Assembly (NCBI RefSeq): GCF_030506325.1
Contig: NZ_CP120683.1
Location: forward strand, 620,001 to 684,000
Length of the DNA stretch: 64,000 nucleotides
Source of the DNA: Tunicatimonas pelagia
GTDB taxonomy: Bacteria > Bacteroidota > Bacteroidia > Cytophagales > Cyclobacteriaceae
Direction: 5' to 3'
Position 1 is the first letter of the stretch; every line of letters begins with the position of its first letter. Of this stretch, positions 18,035 through 26,830 are shown piece by piece. The position numbers were made by a program, and so were the translations under genes. The notes beneath the pieces are model-generated. The model ran no database searches. It saw only the letters and a program-made list of their open reading frames with translations, and was not told the origin of the DNA.

Positions 18035-18874
18035 CTATACTCCTGGGCAGGACAAAAATCCTCCGTCTATCGGTACGGTAATTCCCGTTACAAATCCGGC
18101 ATTCTGATCGTTAATCAGCCAGTTCATACAGCCCAGTAGCTCCTTAGCTTCGCCGAAGCGGTTCATTGGGGTTTGCTGCATAATATTCTGAGCGCGCTCG
18201 GTTTGCCCCCCGTCTTCGTTGAACATAATCTTTCGGCTGCGGTCGTTCAGAAAAAAGCCGGGAGCAATGGCGTTAACCCGAATATTGACCGGAGCCAGGT
18301 AAGCAGCCAGCCACTGGGTGAAGCTCACAATCCCATTCTTGGCCATTGCGTAAGCAGCTACTTTGGTAATGGGCCGATAGCTCGTCATGGAAGCAAAGTT
18401 GATAATGTTACCTCGCTTTTCTCGAGCCATACCCCGCCCAAATACAAAGCAAGGAATCACCGTGCCCATCGTATTGATGTCAATGACACTCTGAAAAACA
18501 CCCATGTCCAGATTGAAGAAGCCCTTCACCGAATCGTCATCCAGCAACTCTCGCTCGTCGTAAGCTGGAATGTTGGTCAGTGCTTCACTTTGATTACCGC
18601 CAGCTCCATTAATCAGTACTGAGCAAGAGCCCAACTCTTGGGTAATTGTCTGATGGGCTTCTCGGATCGCAGCCTCGTCAGCCACATCGGCGATGACAGA
18701 AATGGCTATGCCATCGCTGGCCTGAATTTCTTTTTCTACCGCTTGTAACTTTTCTAACGTTCGCCCCAGTAAAGCTACTCGATAGCCCTGCTTTGCCAGA
18801 TTTTTGGCCATTGCTGAGCAGAGCGTTCCGCCCGCTCCGGTGACTACAGCTACTTTATGATCAGATTGGTTCAT
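18035..18874 (-). CDS. SDR-family oxidoreductase, probable fructuronate reductase (mannonate oxidoreductase)
   Basis: A 279-residue short-chain dehydrogenase. The nucleotide-binding start is VAVVTGAGGTLCSAM, with Cys where the last Gly of TGxxxGxG usually stands. NFASMTS supplies the catalytic Ser and AAYAMAKNG the YxxxK pair. VRVNAIAPGFFLN and FVTGITVPIDGGFLS complete the fold. SDR-type enzymes of this sort replace classical UxuB in several Firmicutes and Bacteroidota and reduce D-fructuronate to D-mannonate with NAD(P)H. Placement between glucuronate isomerase and mannonate dehydratase genes supports this role. The 118-bp gap downstream, before the RraA-like gene, carries word-like intergenic repeats. 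Confidence 0.82.
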   Translation of the reverse strand: MNQSDHKVAVVTGAGGTLCSAMAKNLAKQGYRVALLGRTLEKLQAVEKEIQASDGIAISVIADVADEAAIREAHQTITQELGSCSVLINGAGGNQSEALTNIPAYDERELLDDDSVKGFFNLDMGVFQSVIDINTMGTVIPCFVFGRGMAREKRGNIINFASMTSYRPITKVAAYAMAKNGIVSFTQWLAAYLAPVNIRVNAIAPGFFLNDRSRKIMFNEDGGQTERAQNIMQQTPMNRFGEAKELLGCMNWLINDQNAGFVTGITVPIDGGFLSCPGV

Positions 18875-18894
18875 CTATTCGCTTGTTCTATGGT

Positions 18895-20379
18895 TCAATT
18901 ACTATTATTGGTTATTCGTTCGGGCGGATTGCAATCTACCCTGGCTCCACTCTTACCTTCTCTCTCTGTTTTGTTTCCATATTTCATATGCTGTTGAGCA
19001 TTTTCGTAGCAGAGGTTTTGCACTAGCTCCGATAGCAGCTTAGTGTCATTGGGCAGATGACCTTCTTTGACCCAGGTACCTAGTGTGTTGCACAGTACCC
19101 GACGAAAATACTCATGTCGGGAGAAGGAGAGCGGACTGCGCGAATCGGTGGTCATGCCCAGAAACCGACTGAGCATTCCGTAGTTGGCTAGCACTTTTAG
19201 GTGGTGCTGAATGCCCTCGTAATGATCGTTGTACCACCAGGCTGGCCCTAGCTGAATTTTTCCGGCTACTCCGTCTTCGGCAAAAGAGCCGGTAAGAGAG
19301 GCCAGAGCTTCGTAATCGGAAGGGTTTAGCGTATACAAAATCATTCTGGGTAACTGTCCGGCCTGTTCCAGACTATCCAGAAAACGACATAAACTATCAA
19401 TGTCACAAGCGTGGCCGATACCGGCGAAGCCACCCGCTCCGCCCGTTATCTTTTTCAGGCGAGTACTGGTCTGTCGCTGCGCTCCGATGTGCAATTGTAG
19501 TATCCAGCCCTGTTCGGCGTAAGCCTTTCCCAAGAAATTGAGTAAGTAAGAAGTTAACTGCACACTCTCTTGCTGGTTAAGTTTATTACCAGCTATTATT
19601 TGATGAAAATAATTCATTGCCTGTGCTTCGCTGGGTAGCGCAAAGTAAAAATCAGGGTCTAGGGCATGATCGGCCAACCGGCACCCAGCCTGATCAAAGT
19701 CATGAATCTTCTGTTGGATGGCCGTTTGATAATCTTCTAGATTTCGTATAGTTAGTCCGGTTTGTGTCGCTAATTCTTTAATCCACGCACGGTAGTGCTG
19801 GCTGGAAAAAGCCAGTATCGTATCTCCTCGTAATGATGGGTAAACATTCAGCGAATGGGTTAAGGTCGCCTGCTGATGAGGTTGTAGATCGTCCAGCAGA
19901 TCATCGGAAGTAGACATCGTTTCTACGCCCCAACGTTTGATAAGATTAGCTGCCCGAAATTCTTCTTGCTGTAATTGTTCCTGACACGCTTGCCAAACCA
20001 TCTGAGCATTTTCCTCGGTGAGCGTTTCCTTTATACCAAACACCCGTTGCAATTCCAGCGCACTCCAGTGATAAAGCGGGTTGCCAAGCGTTCGCGGTAA
20101 GGTATGTGCCCAGGCCATAAACTTATCATAATCCGATGCCTCTCCCGTAATTCTATCTTCCGGTACTCCGTTGATCCGCATCAGGCGATGCTTGTACGGA
20201 TCAAGGCTGAGCCAAAGCTGGGTAAGGTTCTCGTACTGACGGTTCTCGGCCAAAGCTACCGGATCAATATGGTTGTGATAGTCAATAATAGGCAAGCTGT
20301 GAGCCACGTCGTGAAATAGCGCACGGGCTGTACTATTGGATAGTAGAAAATCGGTATGGATAAAACTCATCTTCGTCAT
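18895..20379 (-). CDS. uxaC: Glucuronate isomerase
   Basis: A 494-residue UxaC, an amidohydrolase-fold isomerase that converts D-glucuronate to D-fructuronate (and galacturonate to tagaturonate). Visible family features are the N-terminal HxH metal pair in IIDYHNHIDP, ENLTQLWLSLDPYKHRLMR, TTDSRSPLSFSRHEYFRRVL near the C-terminus, and LQLHIGAQR in the middle. Length (about 470-490) is typical. Translation may start at Met4 (MSFIHTDF) rather than the first Met. The gene lies 7 bp after the symporter stop and 20 bp before the SDR gene, a tight operon. Confidence 0.95.
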   Translation of the reverse strand: MTKMSFIHTDFLLSNSTARALFHDVAHSLPIIDYHNHIDPVALAENRQYENLTQLWLSLDPYKHRLMRINGVPEDRITGEASDYDKFMAWAHTLPRTLGNPLYHWSALELQRVFGIKETLTEENAQMVWQACQEQLQQEEFRAANLIKRWGVETMSTSDDLLDDLQPHQQATLTHSLNVYPSLRGDTILAFSSQHYRAWIKELATQTGLTIRNLEDYQTAIQQKIHDFDQAGCRLADHALDPDFYFALPSEAQAMNYFHQIIAGNKLNQQESVQLTSYLLNFLGKAYAEQGWILQLHIGAQRQTSTRLKKITGGAGGFAGIGHACDIDSLCRFLDSLEQAGQLPRMILYTLNPSDYEALASLTGSFAEDGVAGKIQLGPAWWYNDHYEGIQHHLKVLANYGMLSRFLGMTTDSRSPLSFSRHEYFRRVLCNTLGTWVKEGHLPNDTKLLSELVQNLCYENAQQHMKYGNKTEREGKSGARVDCNPPERITNNSN

Positions 20380-20386
20380 TCAATTA

Positions 20387-22099
20387 TCATCGTTGAGCCG
20401 TTTTTTTCGCCGCAGGTTTACCCGCCAAAGCAGACCTTTGGTCTTTTGTTTTGCGTTTTGACAACCAGTAAGTCATAGCACTTAAAGTACAACATACCAT
20501 CCCAACGATCAAGGTTAATTGACCACTTAGCATACCGATAGAGGGTATGCTCATAGTAATAAACAAAAGTCCGGTACACACCAACGCAATAGCAAACAGC
20601 AACCGGATTGAGCGATAAAACCCTGGATCAATCACCGCTTGTTCAATAACAGGTACCGGGGTTCTTAGCCGTTGGAAAAATTGCCGCACTGACTGTTCTT
20701 GCTCAGGCTTTCGTTGACCTACGTAACCTGAAACAAAAAAGATGATCAGACAGACAGCGATGGCAGTAAGGGTAGATAGCTCCCAAGAAAAGTATGGCAA
20801 ATAGTTGAGTACTAGTCCAATCGCCACTCCCACTACTAAGCTGGCGATGGCTCCGCTGGCCTTCGGACGAGGAAATAGTACTCCCATCACCACCGGAATA
20901 ATGAGTGGAATGGCGAACAAGGCAGTAAGTAGCTTATTGGCTTCAAACGCCCCGCCAAACACACCAATAAAGAACGCCCCCCCGATCACAAGTCCACCCA
21001 CTAGCAGAGTAACCACTCGGGCTACGTTCATTAGCTTGCGGTCGGAGGCGGTTGGATTCACTTTCCTTTTATAAATATCATTAGTAATCACATTAGCTAC
21101 TACGTTATATTCTGAGTCTAGCGACGACATGGTAGCAGCGAACATGGCAGCCAACAAAATACCCATGATGCCGGTGGGCAACACCTCCAGGGCAACGCTC
21201 ACGTAGGCCATTTCGGGATTGCTTAGTTCGGGTAAAATCACTCGGGCAGCGATGGGTGGCAGTAAGAATAGTAAGGGAAAAACCAGAAATAATACGGCAC
21301 TAGCTACTCCCATCTTTCGCCCGGCCTGTTCGTTCTTCACGCTGTAGAACCGCTGAATGAACGCCCAGTTACCATTGAATTTAATGGCAATCATCACATA
21401 GTAGGCTAATAAATAAAATGGTGCTCCTTTCGGGCCATTGAACAGGGTAAAATATTCCGGTACGGTATTGATGATCTGATTTAGTCCGCCAGCAGCCTCG
21501 AACGTTAGTGGAATCAGAATCAGGGTAGAACAGATCAGCACGATAAACTGTACCGCATCCGTAACAATTACCGCCCAAAGTCCGCCCGTCACCGTGTAGA
21601 CCACCACAATCACTCCAGCCGCAATGATGGCTACATCCAGACTCAGCGGAGTGGCTGCGGCGATAAATAGGCCGATCGCGTACAAGCGCACCATATTTTC
21701 CAGCAGCCGGAATAGCACGCCTCCCCAGGAGAACACCTGCCGGACGGAAGCATTGAAGCGTACTTCCATAAACTCTACCGGAGAAGAAATCCCGGCTCGC
21801 CGCCATCGCTTGGCAAAGTAGGCCACCGCGATCAGCATGGGCGGCACCGACGACCAAATAATTAACAAAGCTACCAATCCGTATTCGTAGGCAATACCGG
21901 CGTGGGCCACAAATACGAAGGTGCTAAACATCGACATAAAATTGCTAATGCCCCCGGCAAACCAAGGAATGGTACCTCCACCTTTGAAGTACTGACCAAT
22001 ATCCTTGACGTACCACCCGAAGAAGATGCCAATTCCCGCCATAAATGCCATGTAGATGGCAATGGCAACATAATCCAGCGTTTGAATGGTATTCGTCAT
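20387..22099 (-). CDS. Sodium:solute symporter (SSS family), likely uronate transporter
   Basis: A 570-residue polytopic inner-membrane protein of the SSS/SGLT family with about 13-14 membrane helices. Family features: an early FFGWYVKDIGQYFKGGGTIP loop, SNFMSMFSTFVFVAHAGIAY, RLYAIGLFIAAATPL, VYTVTGGLWAVIVTDAVQF and AAMFAATMSSLDSEYNVVAN. It presumably imports a sugar acid with sodium. The uronate substrate is inferred from uxaC lying 7 bp downstream. It is the first gene of the minus-strand uronate operon. Only 30 bp separate its start from the start of the divergent IclR gene, so the two promoters must overlap each other or the coding ends. Confidence 0.9.
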   Translation of the reverse strand: MTNTIQTLDYVAIAIYMAFMAGIGIFFGWYVKDIGQYFKGGGTIPWFAGGISNFMSMFSTFVFVAHAGIAYEYGLVALLIIWSSVPPMLIAVAYFAKRWRRAGISSPVEFMEVRFNASVRQVFSWGGVLFRLLENMVRLYAIGLFIAAATPLSLDVAIIAAGVIVVVYTVTGGLWAVIVTDAVQFIVLICSTLILIPLTFEAAGGLNQIINTVPEYFTLFNGPKGAPFYLLAYYVMIAIKFNGNWAFIQRFYSVKNEQAGRKMGVASAVLFLVFPLLFLLPPIAARVILPELSNPEMAYVSVALEVLPTGIMGILLAAMFAATMSSLDSEYNVVANVITNDIYKRKVNPTASDRKLMNVARVVTLLVGGLVIGGAFFIGVFGGAFEANKLLTALFAIPLIIPVVMGVLFPRPKASGAIASLVVGVAIGLVLNYLPYFSWELSTLTAIAVCLIIFFVSGYVGQRKPEQEQSVRQFFQRLRTPVPVIEQAVIDPGFYRSIRLLFAIALVCTGLLFITMSIPSIGMLSGQLTLIVGMVCCTLSAMTYWLSKRKTKDQRSALAGKPAAKKTAQR

Positions 22100-22129
22100 T
22101 TATGTATTAGATTCTCTATCTTCGTGCTC

Positions 22130-22861
22130 ATGATTCAAGTCCTTCATCGTGCGCTCAATATTTTAGAATTCATCGCTCAGCATCCCACTCGGGAATATAC
22201 ACTGACCGAAATTGCCGATCATCACCAGTTGAATCACGGCACTTGTGCTAATATTCTTAAAACCTTGGTCACCCGCCGCTACATTGAGCAGGTAGGCCAT
22301 AAAAAAGGTTATCGGCTCGGAGCCATGTCTTATCACCTCACCCGCAACCAAGCCTACAAGCGAGACCTGATTGCTGCCGCTGACCTCCCGATGCAGCAAC
22401 TTACCCAAGCCATCAACGAGACCTCACTGCTCACCATCGTGGTGAATGATCGCCGGATTACGCTGCACTCCGTGGAGTGCGATCGCGACATTCAGGCCCG
22501 AGGCAACGTAGACCGAACGGTATACGATTCGGCTACCGGACGGCTGATCCTGGCCTATCAGCCAGAAGCCGAGCAGGTGCGTTTTGCCCGCACCTACGGT
22601 CTTCCTGCCGAAGAGGTCTGGTCAGGCATCGCCACCGAAGCCCAATTACTCCAGGCCCTAGCTCAACTACGCGAAGCTGGCCTAGCGATTGATCATACCA
22701 GTCGGCAGATTGTAGGACTAGCCGTGCCGTTGTACCAGCAAGGACGGGTAGAAGCCGCCTTGGGTGTTTTTCTTCCCGAACTTCGCTATACCGATACTCA
22801 TCGCGACAAGATTATCCGTGCTCTACGACAAACCGCCGAGCAGATCAATCAAACCCTTTAA
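22130..22861 (+). CDS. IclR-family transcriptional regulator
   Basis: A 243-residue IclR regulator. The winged-helix part is residues 1-70 (LHRALNILEFIAQHPTREYT, LTEIADHHQLNHGTCANILK, TLVTRRYIEQ). The effector domain follows, with YDSATGRLILAYQPEAE and GVFLPELRYTDTHRDKI. I chose the ATG at 22130, giving MIQVLHRALNILEF, because it matches the usual IclR N-terminus. The open frame extends upstream but only as antisense to the symporter gene, and a GTG two codons earlier is also possible. It is divergent from the uronate operon and convergent with the GH115 gene, so it probably controls both; the inducer is likely a uronate intermediate (inference). Confidence 0.9.
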   Translation: MIQVLHRALNILEFIAQHPTREYTLTEIADHHQLNHGTCANILKTLVTRRYIEQVGHKKGYRLGAMSYHLTRNQAYKRDLIAAADLPMQQLTQAINETSLLTIVVNDRRITLHSVECDRDIQARGNVDRTVYDSATGRLILAYQPEAEQVRFARTYGLPAEEVWSGIATEAQLLQALAQLREAGLAIDHTSRQIVGLAVPLYQQGRVEAALGVFLPELRYTDTHRDKIIRALRQTAEQINQTL

Positions 22862-22877
22862 TAATGAGCGGGGTGCC

Positions 22878-22935
22878 GGGAGCGAGGCGCAGGGGGTTTA
22901 GAATAATTACTCCCAGCTCCACACCCCCTGCTCCC
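22878..22935. terminator. Inverted repeat between convergent IclR and GH115 genes
   Basis: GGGAG (22878-22882) and CAGGGGGT (22890-22897) pair with ACCCCCTG (22923-22930) and CTCCC (22931-22935), with an unpaired GC-rich bulge on one side and a 25-nt AT-rich loop. It fills the short gap between the two convergent stops. Lacking T-tracts, it may be a REP-type element that serves as a transcript end. Confidence 0.55.
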
Positions 22936-22941
22936 AGCTAC

Positions 22942-25203
22942 TTAGGAAAACCTTTCAACCATCAATTGATGTACTTGCTTAGTACTTTCTATCATTCCGG
23001 CAATGTTCATTTTCTTATCGCCTCGGTACCAGTGCTGCCACTTTTCACCTTGGGAAGCAATTTTCTTCGCTTCTTCTACTCGCTCCAGAAATTCTACCGC
23101 CCGCAGCAAGTGCATACTGGCCGCCATCGCATTATTTTCGTCCATCGCTAAGCGAGATAAAACCACAGCTTCCAGCCAGCGATTCAGTTCCAACAGTATT
23201 TTATGCTGCGCTACTAGGTTGGTTTGGAAAAACAGCAAGGTGTCACCGCTTAGTTGACTAGCTGCCTGTTCCAGACTCCCCTCCATGCCCTCCAAACTTT
23301 GGATTTGCTGCTGAAGCGGAACCAATACTTCTTCGGGCGGTAAACTATTGGCCGGATGCATATCCGATAGATGACGGCTAGCCCAGATGGATTCTACCGT
23401 GGGTGTGGCCTCTTGCGCCAATATTTCTTGATATTTTTCAGGTTGTTCCACCTGCATTTTGAGGCGATTCAATACTTTGTAACCATACGAACGGATCTGA
23501 CCATCCAGCAGCAGAGGCACGCCCAAAGTTTTGTGCGTCTGGTAGCTATCAAAAAACCGTTGGTAGAGCTTTTGTACCGATTCGGCCTGCTCCCCAAAGT
23601 GAGCTACAAACCACTGCGACATAAACGCAGCTACCTCAAACGACTGCATGTCGTACAGCATCTCCGCAGAAGCTTCTATACCCAGGACAAACTCCCGCAC
23701 GTTGGATACGTTCATGATAGCGTAATCCGAAGCTTGATGCTCGACTGCTTCCTCAAACATCTCGTAAGTTTTAGCGGGCGGTACGGCTTGTACCAGATGC
23801 GGGCCAGAACCCCAGAGTTGATGATGGTAGTACACTCCGTATCGGTTGGCTGGATTACGTTCGGTTTCGTAAAAGTCCGATTGCCACCGCCAGCCGGGAC
23901 TGTTATCAGCAAAAATGATAATCATACTGTCGGGAAAGGTAAGATGCCCGGCCTGATTCAGTCCCGCCCCTTCGGCCCAGAGGGTGGTAGATAAAATAGG
24001 ATTTTTGCCCTCATCTAGCGTATCCACAATTTCACTCTGTACCCGAATAGCTTCCGAGATAATACGTCCCCGATCGGCATCAGACTGAGGTACACCCGGG
24101 TCGGCCATCCACATCGGACGGTCGGCAATGCCCCGCAAACCGGTCTGCCAGATTACGTTCGGGTACTTCGCCCAGCGTTGAGCGTACTCTTGCCAGGTTT
24201 GGGTAACCTTCTCCGGTTCACTGTAGAAGGAGAACAACGGTTCTTCGCCTTGTTCTTGCCAATAGTTCTGGTAGCCAAAGGCACTTACGCCCAGTGGCTC
24301 GATATGATGCATGGAGACGTATAAGCCTCGCTGAGCCGCTTCCGCCACCAGCCGCTCTTCGGGCGGATTGCGGATGTCTACGAAGCTAGCGGGGATAATC
24401 AGGTTCATACGTAAACGCAGTGCTGTTTCCAGTGCGGGACGAATCACTTCCGGGTGCACTACCTGGCTGTAGAAACGATAATCGATGTTCCGGGCACCAC
24501 CACCGTTTTTCCATTCGGTGAGCAAGTCCTCGTCGTTAATAAACCAGCCCCGGAAGCGAAAAGTCGGCTCATCCTGCACGATACGTACTTCTTCCCAAGC
24601 GAGCTGTTCGCGTTCAGTGGGTTCCAACCCGCTCCAGTAGTAGGTTGGATCGACGCTTAGATAATCTTCGGCAAAGTGATAGATAGCAAACATGGTAGCC
24701 CGTTCGTCGCTGCCCGCCATCAGCAAATGTTGCTTACCGTTCACGGATATATTCTGCACTACGTATGCTTCCCATTTTCCTACTAAAGTATCTAAATCGG
24801 GATGTAATCGGATGGCCTCGCCACGTTGGATTTCATCTGCCAAATTGAATACTAGCATCTGCGAAGCGGTAGTATCTAACTTTTCGGAAATCAGCAGTTG
24901 TTTTCCGGTGATCTTCTCAACATCTGACCGAATATCATCCACTGCTAAGCGAACAGGGTTGGAAGTACCTTCTGGCAGATAAATATTAGTTGACTGTGTA
25001 TTATCAACCAGTATCAAAGCGGGAGCAGCGTCCTGACAGGTAGCCAACGTACTGATTACTAATACTAGAACCAACGATAGATTTATATTGGTTAGGCTCT
25101 TTGAAAGAAATCCCCCCTCCCCCGTTTCACGGCGGCCTCCTTTAAAAAAGGGGGAATATTTCTTGCTAAACCTTAGCTTAGTCGTTTCATCCGCTTGATT
25201 CAT
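22942..25203 (-). CDS. GH115 family alpha-glucuronidase, lipoprotein
   Basis: A 753-residue protein of glycoside hydrolase family 115, which removes (4-O-methyl-)glucuronic acid from xylan. Family stretches: VDPTYYWSGLEP, FRFRGWFINDEDLLTEW near residue 215, LRLRMNLIIPASFVDIRNPP, MHHIEPLGVSAFGYQNYW, NVIWQTGLRGIADRPMW near residue 355, IFADNSPGWRW and MNVSNVREFVLGIEA. The start ATG is one base past the upstream TGA (TGATATG), which supports it. A lipoprotein signal (LSLVLVLVISTLATC, Cys56) then sits behind an unusually long 40-residue leader. Residues about 15-32 of that leader are encoded by a REP-like repeat. It should act in the periplasm or on the outer membrane. It follows the GH-A gene in the SusCD operon. 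Confidence 0.87.
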   Translation of the reverse strand: MNQADETTKLRFSKKYSPFFKGGRRETGEGGFLSKSLTNINLSLVLVLVISTLATCQDAAPALILVDNTQSTNIYLPEGTSNPVRLAVDDIRSDVEKITGKQLLISEKLDTTASQMLVFNLADEIQRGEAIRLHPDLDTLVGKWEAYVVQNISVNGKQHLLMAGSDERATMFAIYHFAEDYLSVDPTYYWSGLEPTEREQLAWEEVRIVQDEPTFRFRGWFINDEDLLTEWKNGGGARNIDYRFYSQVVHPEVIRPALETALRLRMNLIIPASFVDIRNPPEERLVAEAAQRGLYVSMHHIEPLGVSAFGYQNYWQEQGEEPLFSFYSEPEKVTQTWQEYAQRWAKYPNVIWQTGLRGIADRPMWMADPGVPQSDADRGRIISEAIRVQSEIVDTLDEGKNPILSTTLWAEGAGLNQAGHLTFPDSMIIIFADNSPGWRWQSDFYETERNPANRYGVYYHHQLWGSGPHLVQAVPPAKTYEMFEEAVEHQASDYAIMNVSNVREFVLGIEASAEMLYDMQSFEVAAFMSQWFVAHFGEQAESVQKLYQRFFDSYQTHKTLGVPLLLDGQIRSYGYKVLNRLKMQVEQPEKYQEILAQEATPTVESIWASRHLSDMHPANSLPPEEVLVPLQQQIQSLEGMEGSLEQAASQLSGDTLLFFQTNLVAQHKILLELNRWLEAVVLSRLAMDENNAMAASMHLLRAVEFLERVEEAKKIASQGEKWQHWYRGDKKMNIAGMIESTKQVHQLMVERFS
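25107..25162. repeat. REP-like palindromic element inside the GH115 leader
   Basis: A 56-bp element with imperfect inverted ends (GAAATCCCCC on the left, GGGGGAATATTTC on the right). Its minus-strand frame encodes a KYSPFFKGGRRETGEGG-type peptide. This resembles the KGG-rich peptide encoded by widely dispersed palindromic repeats in other bacteria. It is in frame and free of stops, so the GH115 gene reads through it. Confidence 0.75.
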
Positions 25204-25204
25204 A

Positions 25205-26614
25205 TCATTGACCGCTGTTAGGGGTTGTCAGTGGAATTAGTGCTTTGTCGGCAATGAGCACCGGAGAATCGTAAACGGGAATGCTACTAAATGTATACTG
25301 CGTGCCTTCCTGCCGAATATTTTCCTCGGGAATCTCGCGCACCTCGCCCGTACGTACATCTACCCATACGGCTTCGTTGAAATTTCCTCCAGAAACACTG
25401 AAATCCATTGTTTGATACTCTTCCGAATCAGAAGGCACATTATCATCCATCCAGAACGTGATTACCTGTTGCCCCGTAGCTTTGTGTTGGTAGGCAAAGC
25501 ATGAAAGCGATGAATCAGCCGAGGTGGTATACGCGTAGTTCGAGATGCGAGCTAAAGTATTATCAAAAATGGCTGCCAGATTCTGTAAAGCGTAGTAAAC
25601 CGGCTTGGCTTTGACGACTTTTTTAGTCGTATCCGATTCCAGGGTACCCTTCCGATTGATTTCATCGGGGTAGTTTAGGTCTACAATACTAAAGTAGGAT
25701 GTCTCAATATCCCGCCCCAGATCTCCCAACATGCGTCGTAAGGCCCACTTACTTTGGGAGGTTTCGGTCCAGGGATAGTTCCTTAAGGCTTTGGTGCGGC
25801 GGTACTGCGAAGGTGCTCCATTTTCGCCCTGCCGGATGGTGATACGGGGATCATAGCGGTTCACTACCGCTCGAAGCTCCAACACTTCTTCGTACACTTC
25901 ATCAGGATTCTGTCGGTAGGGGTGATACGTAATCTGATTAACCAGGTGCAGTTTGTCCCGTTTTTGCATTTCAGCCAAGAAACTATCTGCCTGCTCGGGG
26001 TGAATTCCGGCAATAGCTAATGCGAGCAACTTCGCTTTTGGTTGCACCGAGCGAATGGCCTCTGCGGTGGCTACGTACAGTTTGGTGTAATCTTCTACCG
26101 TGTTTCGGTTGTGGTGCATACCTTCGTTCCAGATTTCGTACTCGTCAATTACCTCACCGTAACGGGCAGCCAGCAGCTTCGCCCAAGCGGCAAAAGCAGC
26201 GATAGAAGCAGAATCTTTGGGCATGGCGGCCCCCAGCTTGGTGCCACCACTGTACAGCGGGTTTCCGTAGCTTACGTTGAGCCACGGTTCTACTCCCTGG
26301 TCTACCATATCGTAAATAATACTATCTAGCCAAGCGAAATTGTAGTGACCTTCTTTGTATTCAGTCTTTGCCCAACCCGCCTGAAGGCGAGCCTTTTTAA
26401 TGCCTAACGGCCCTAGGTATTTTTTCCAATTGTTATAAATGGTATAGTCGCGATCCATCGTCTCAGCACCTATCGACCAGCTGGACGCCTGAATGTCTTT
26501 CGCGTGGCGTGGCGAAACTTTGCCTACGAAGTTAAAACCAGCCGATTGGGCTAATCCTGACAAACAGGGTAAGAGTAAAAAAATGAGGATTCTCAATATC
26601 AATTGGTTGTTCAT
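25205..26614 (-). CDS. Secreted clan GH-A glycoside hydrolase (GH39-like)
   Basis: A 469-residue exported TIM-barrel hydrolase. The signal peptide is ILRILIFLLLPCLSGLAQS. Catalytic features of clan GH-A are the acid/base Glu in DEYEIWNEGMHH near residue 165 and the likely nucleophile Glu in ITIRQGENGAPS near residue 265. YHPYRQNPDEVYEEVLEL lies between them, and a beta-sandwich-like C-terminal part (YTTSADSSLSCFAY, VDVRTGEVREIP) follows. The layout is closest to GH39-like enzymes, which include beta-xylosidases, but I cannot settle the family. In this locus a xylo- or glucurono-oligosaccharide substrate is plausible. It lies 30 bp after the small secreted ORF and 1 bp before GH115. Confidence 0.78.
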   Translation of the reverse strand: MNNQLILRILIFLLLPCLSGLAQSAGFNFVGKVSPRHAKDIQASSWSIGAETMDRDYTIYNNWKKYLGPLGIKKARLQAGWAKTEYKEGHYNFAWLDSIIYDMVDQGVEPWLNVSYGNPLYSGGTKLGAAMPKDSASIAAFAAWAKLLAARYGEVIDEYEIWNEGMHHNRNTVEDYTKLYVATAEAIRSVQPKAKLLALAIAGIHPEQADSFLAEMQKRDKLHLVNQITYHPYRQNPDEVYEEVLELRAVVNRYDPRITIRQGENGAPSQYRRTKALRNYPWTETSQSKWALRRMLGDLGRDIETSYFSIVDLNYPDEINRKGTLESDTTKKVVKAKPVYYALQNLAAIFDNTLARISNYAYTTSADSSLSCFAYQHKATGQQVITFWMDDNVPSDSEEYQTMDFSVSGGNFNEAVWVDVRTGEVREIPEENIRQEGTQYTFSSIPVYDSPVLIADKALIPLTTPNSGQ

Positions 26615-26643
26615 AGCAACGTGTGGAATAATTTCTCGGTCAT

Positions 26644-26823
26644 CTATTCTTCTATTTCCGATAGATTGCTGCCTACCTCTCTATCTCGCATATTTCGTTC
26701 CTGATATTCGGGGAGTACACTTGCACTACCCCCCCGTACTTCCGGTACTAAAGCTGTTTGGGCATTGGCCGAAGCGAATAGCAATAGAAAAAGGGCTAAA
26801 TACAGGTAAGCGGTCTTTATCAA
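26644..26823 (-). CDS. Possible small secreted peptide with TTG start
   Basis: A frame of 59 codons between SusD and the GH-A gene that begins with a clear signal peptide: TTG-initiated (M)IKTAYLYLALFLLLFASANAQ, then a short polar tail TALVPEVRGG to SNLSEIEE. The only in-frame ATG lies at 26940, inside susD, and would put non-hydrophobic residues ahead of the signal. TTG at 26821-26823, 7 bp after the susD stop, is therefore the better start. It could be a genuine small exported peptide or the remaining 5' end of a deleted SusE or hydrolase gene. I do not recognise the mature part. Confidence 0.45.
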   Translation of the reverse strand: MIKTAYLYLALFLLLFASANAQTALVPEVRGGSASVLPEYQERNMRDREVGSNLSEIEE

Positions 26824-26830
26824 TGTTACG

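Noticed and set aside
18173-18622. 149-codon plus-strand frame opposite the SDR gene
   Set aside because: It lies wholly antisense to a conserved SDR core; no motif found.
21381-21857. 158-codon minus-strand frame within the symporter gene
   Set aside because: It is an alternative frame of the symporter, whose own frame shows all family motifs.
21902-22129. N-terminal extension of the IclR gene into the symporter gene
   Set aside because: The 76 extra codons are antisense to the symporter start and do not look like IclR; the ATG at 22130 gives the standard N-terminus.
23371-23994. 207-codon plus-strand reading frame opposite GH115
   Set aside because: It is antisense to a well-supported GH115 gene, has no start context or recognisable domain, and its composition is what the reverse of that gene produces.
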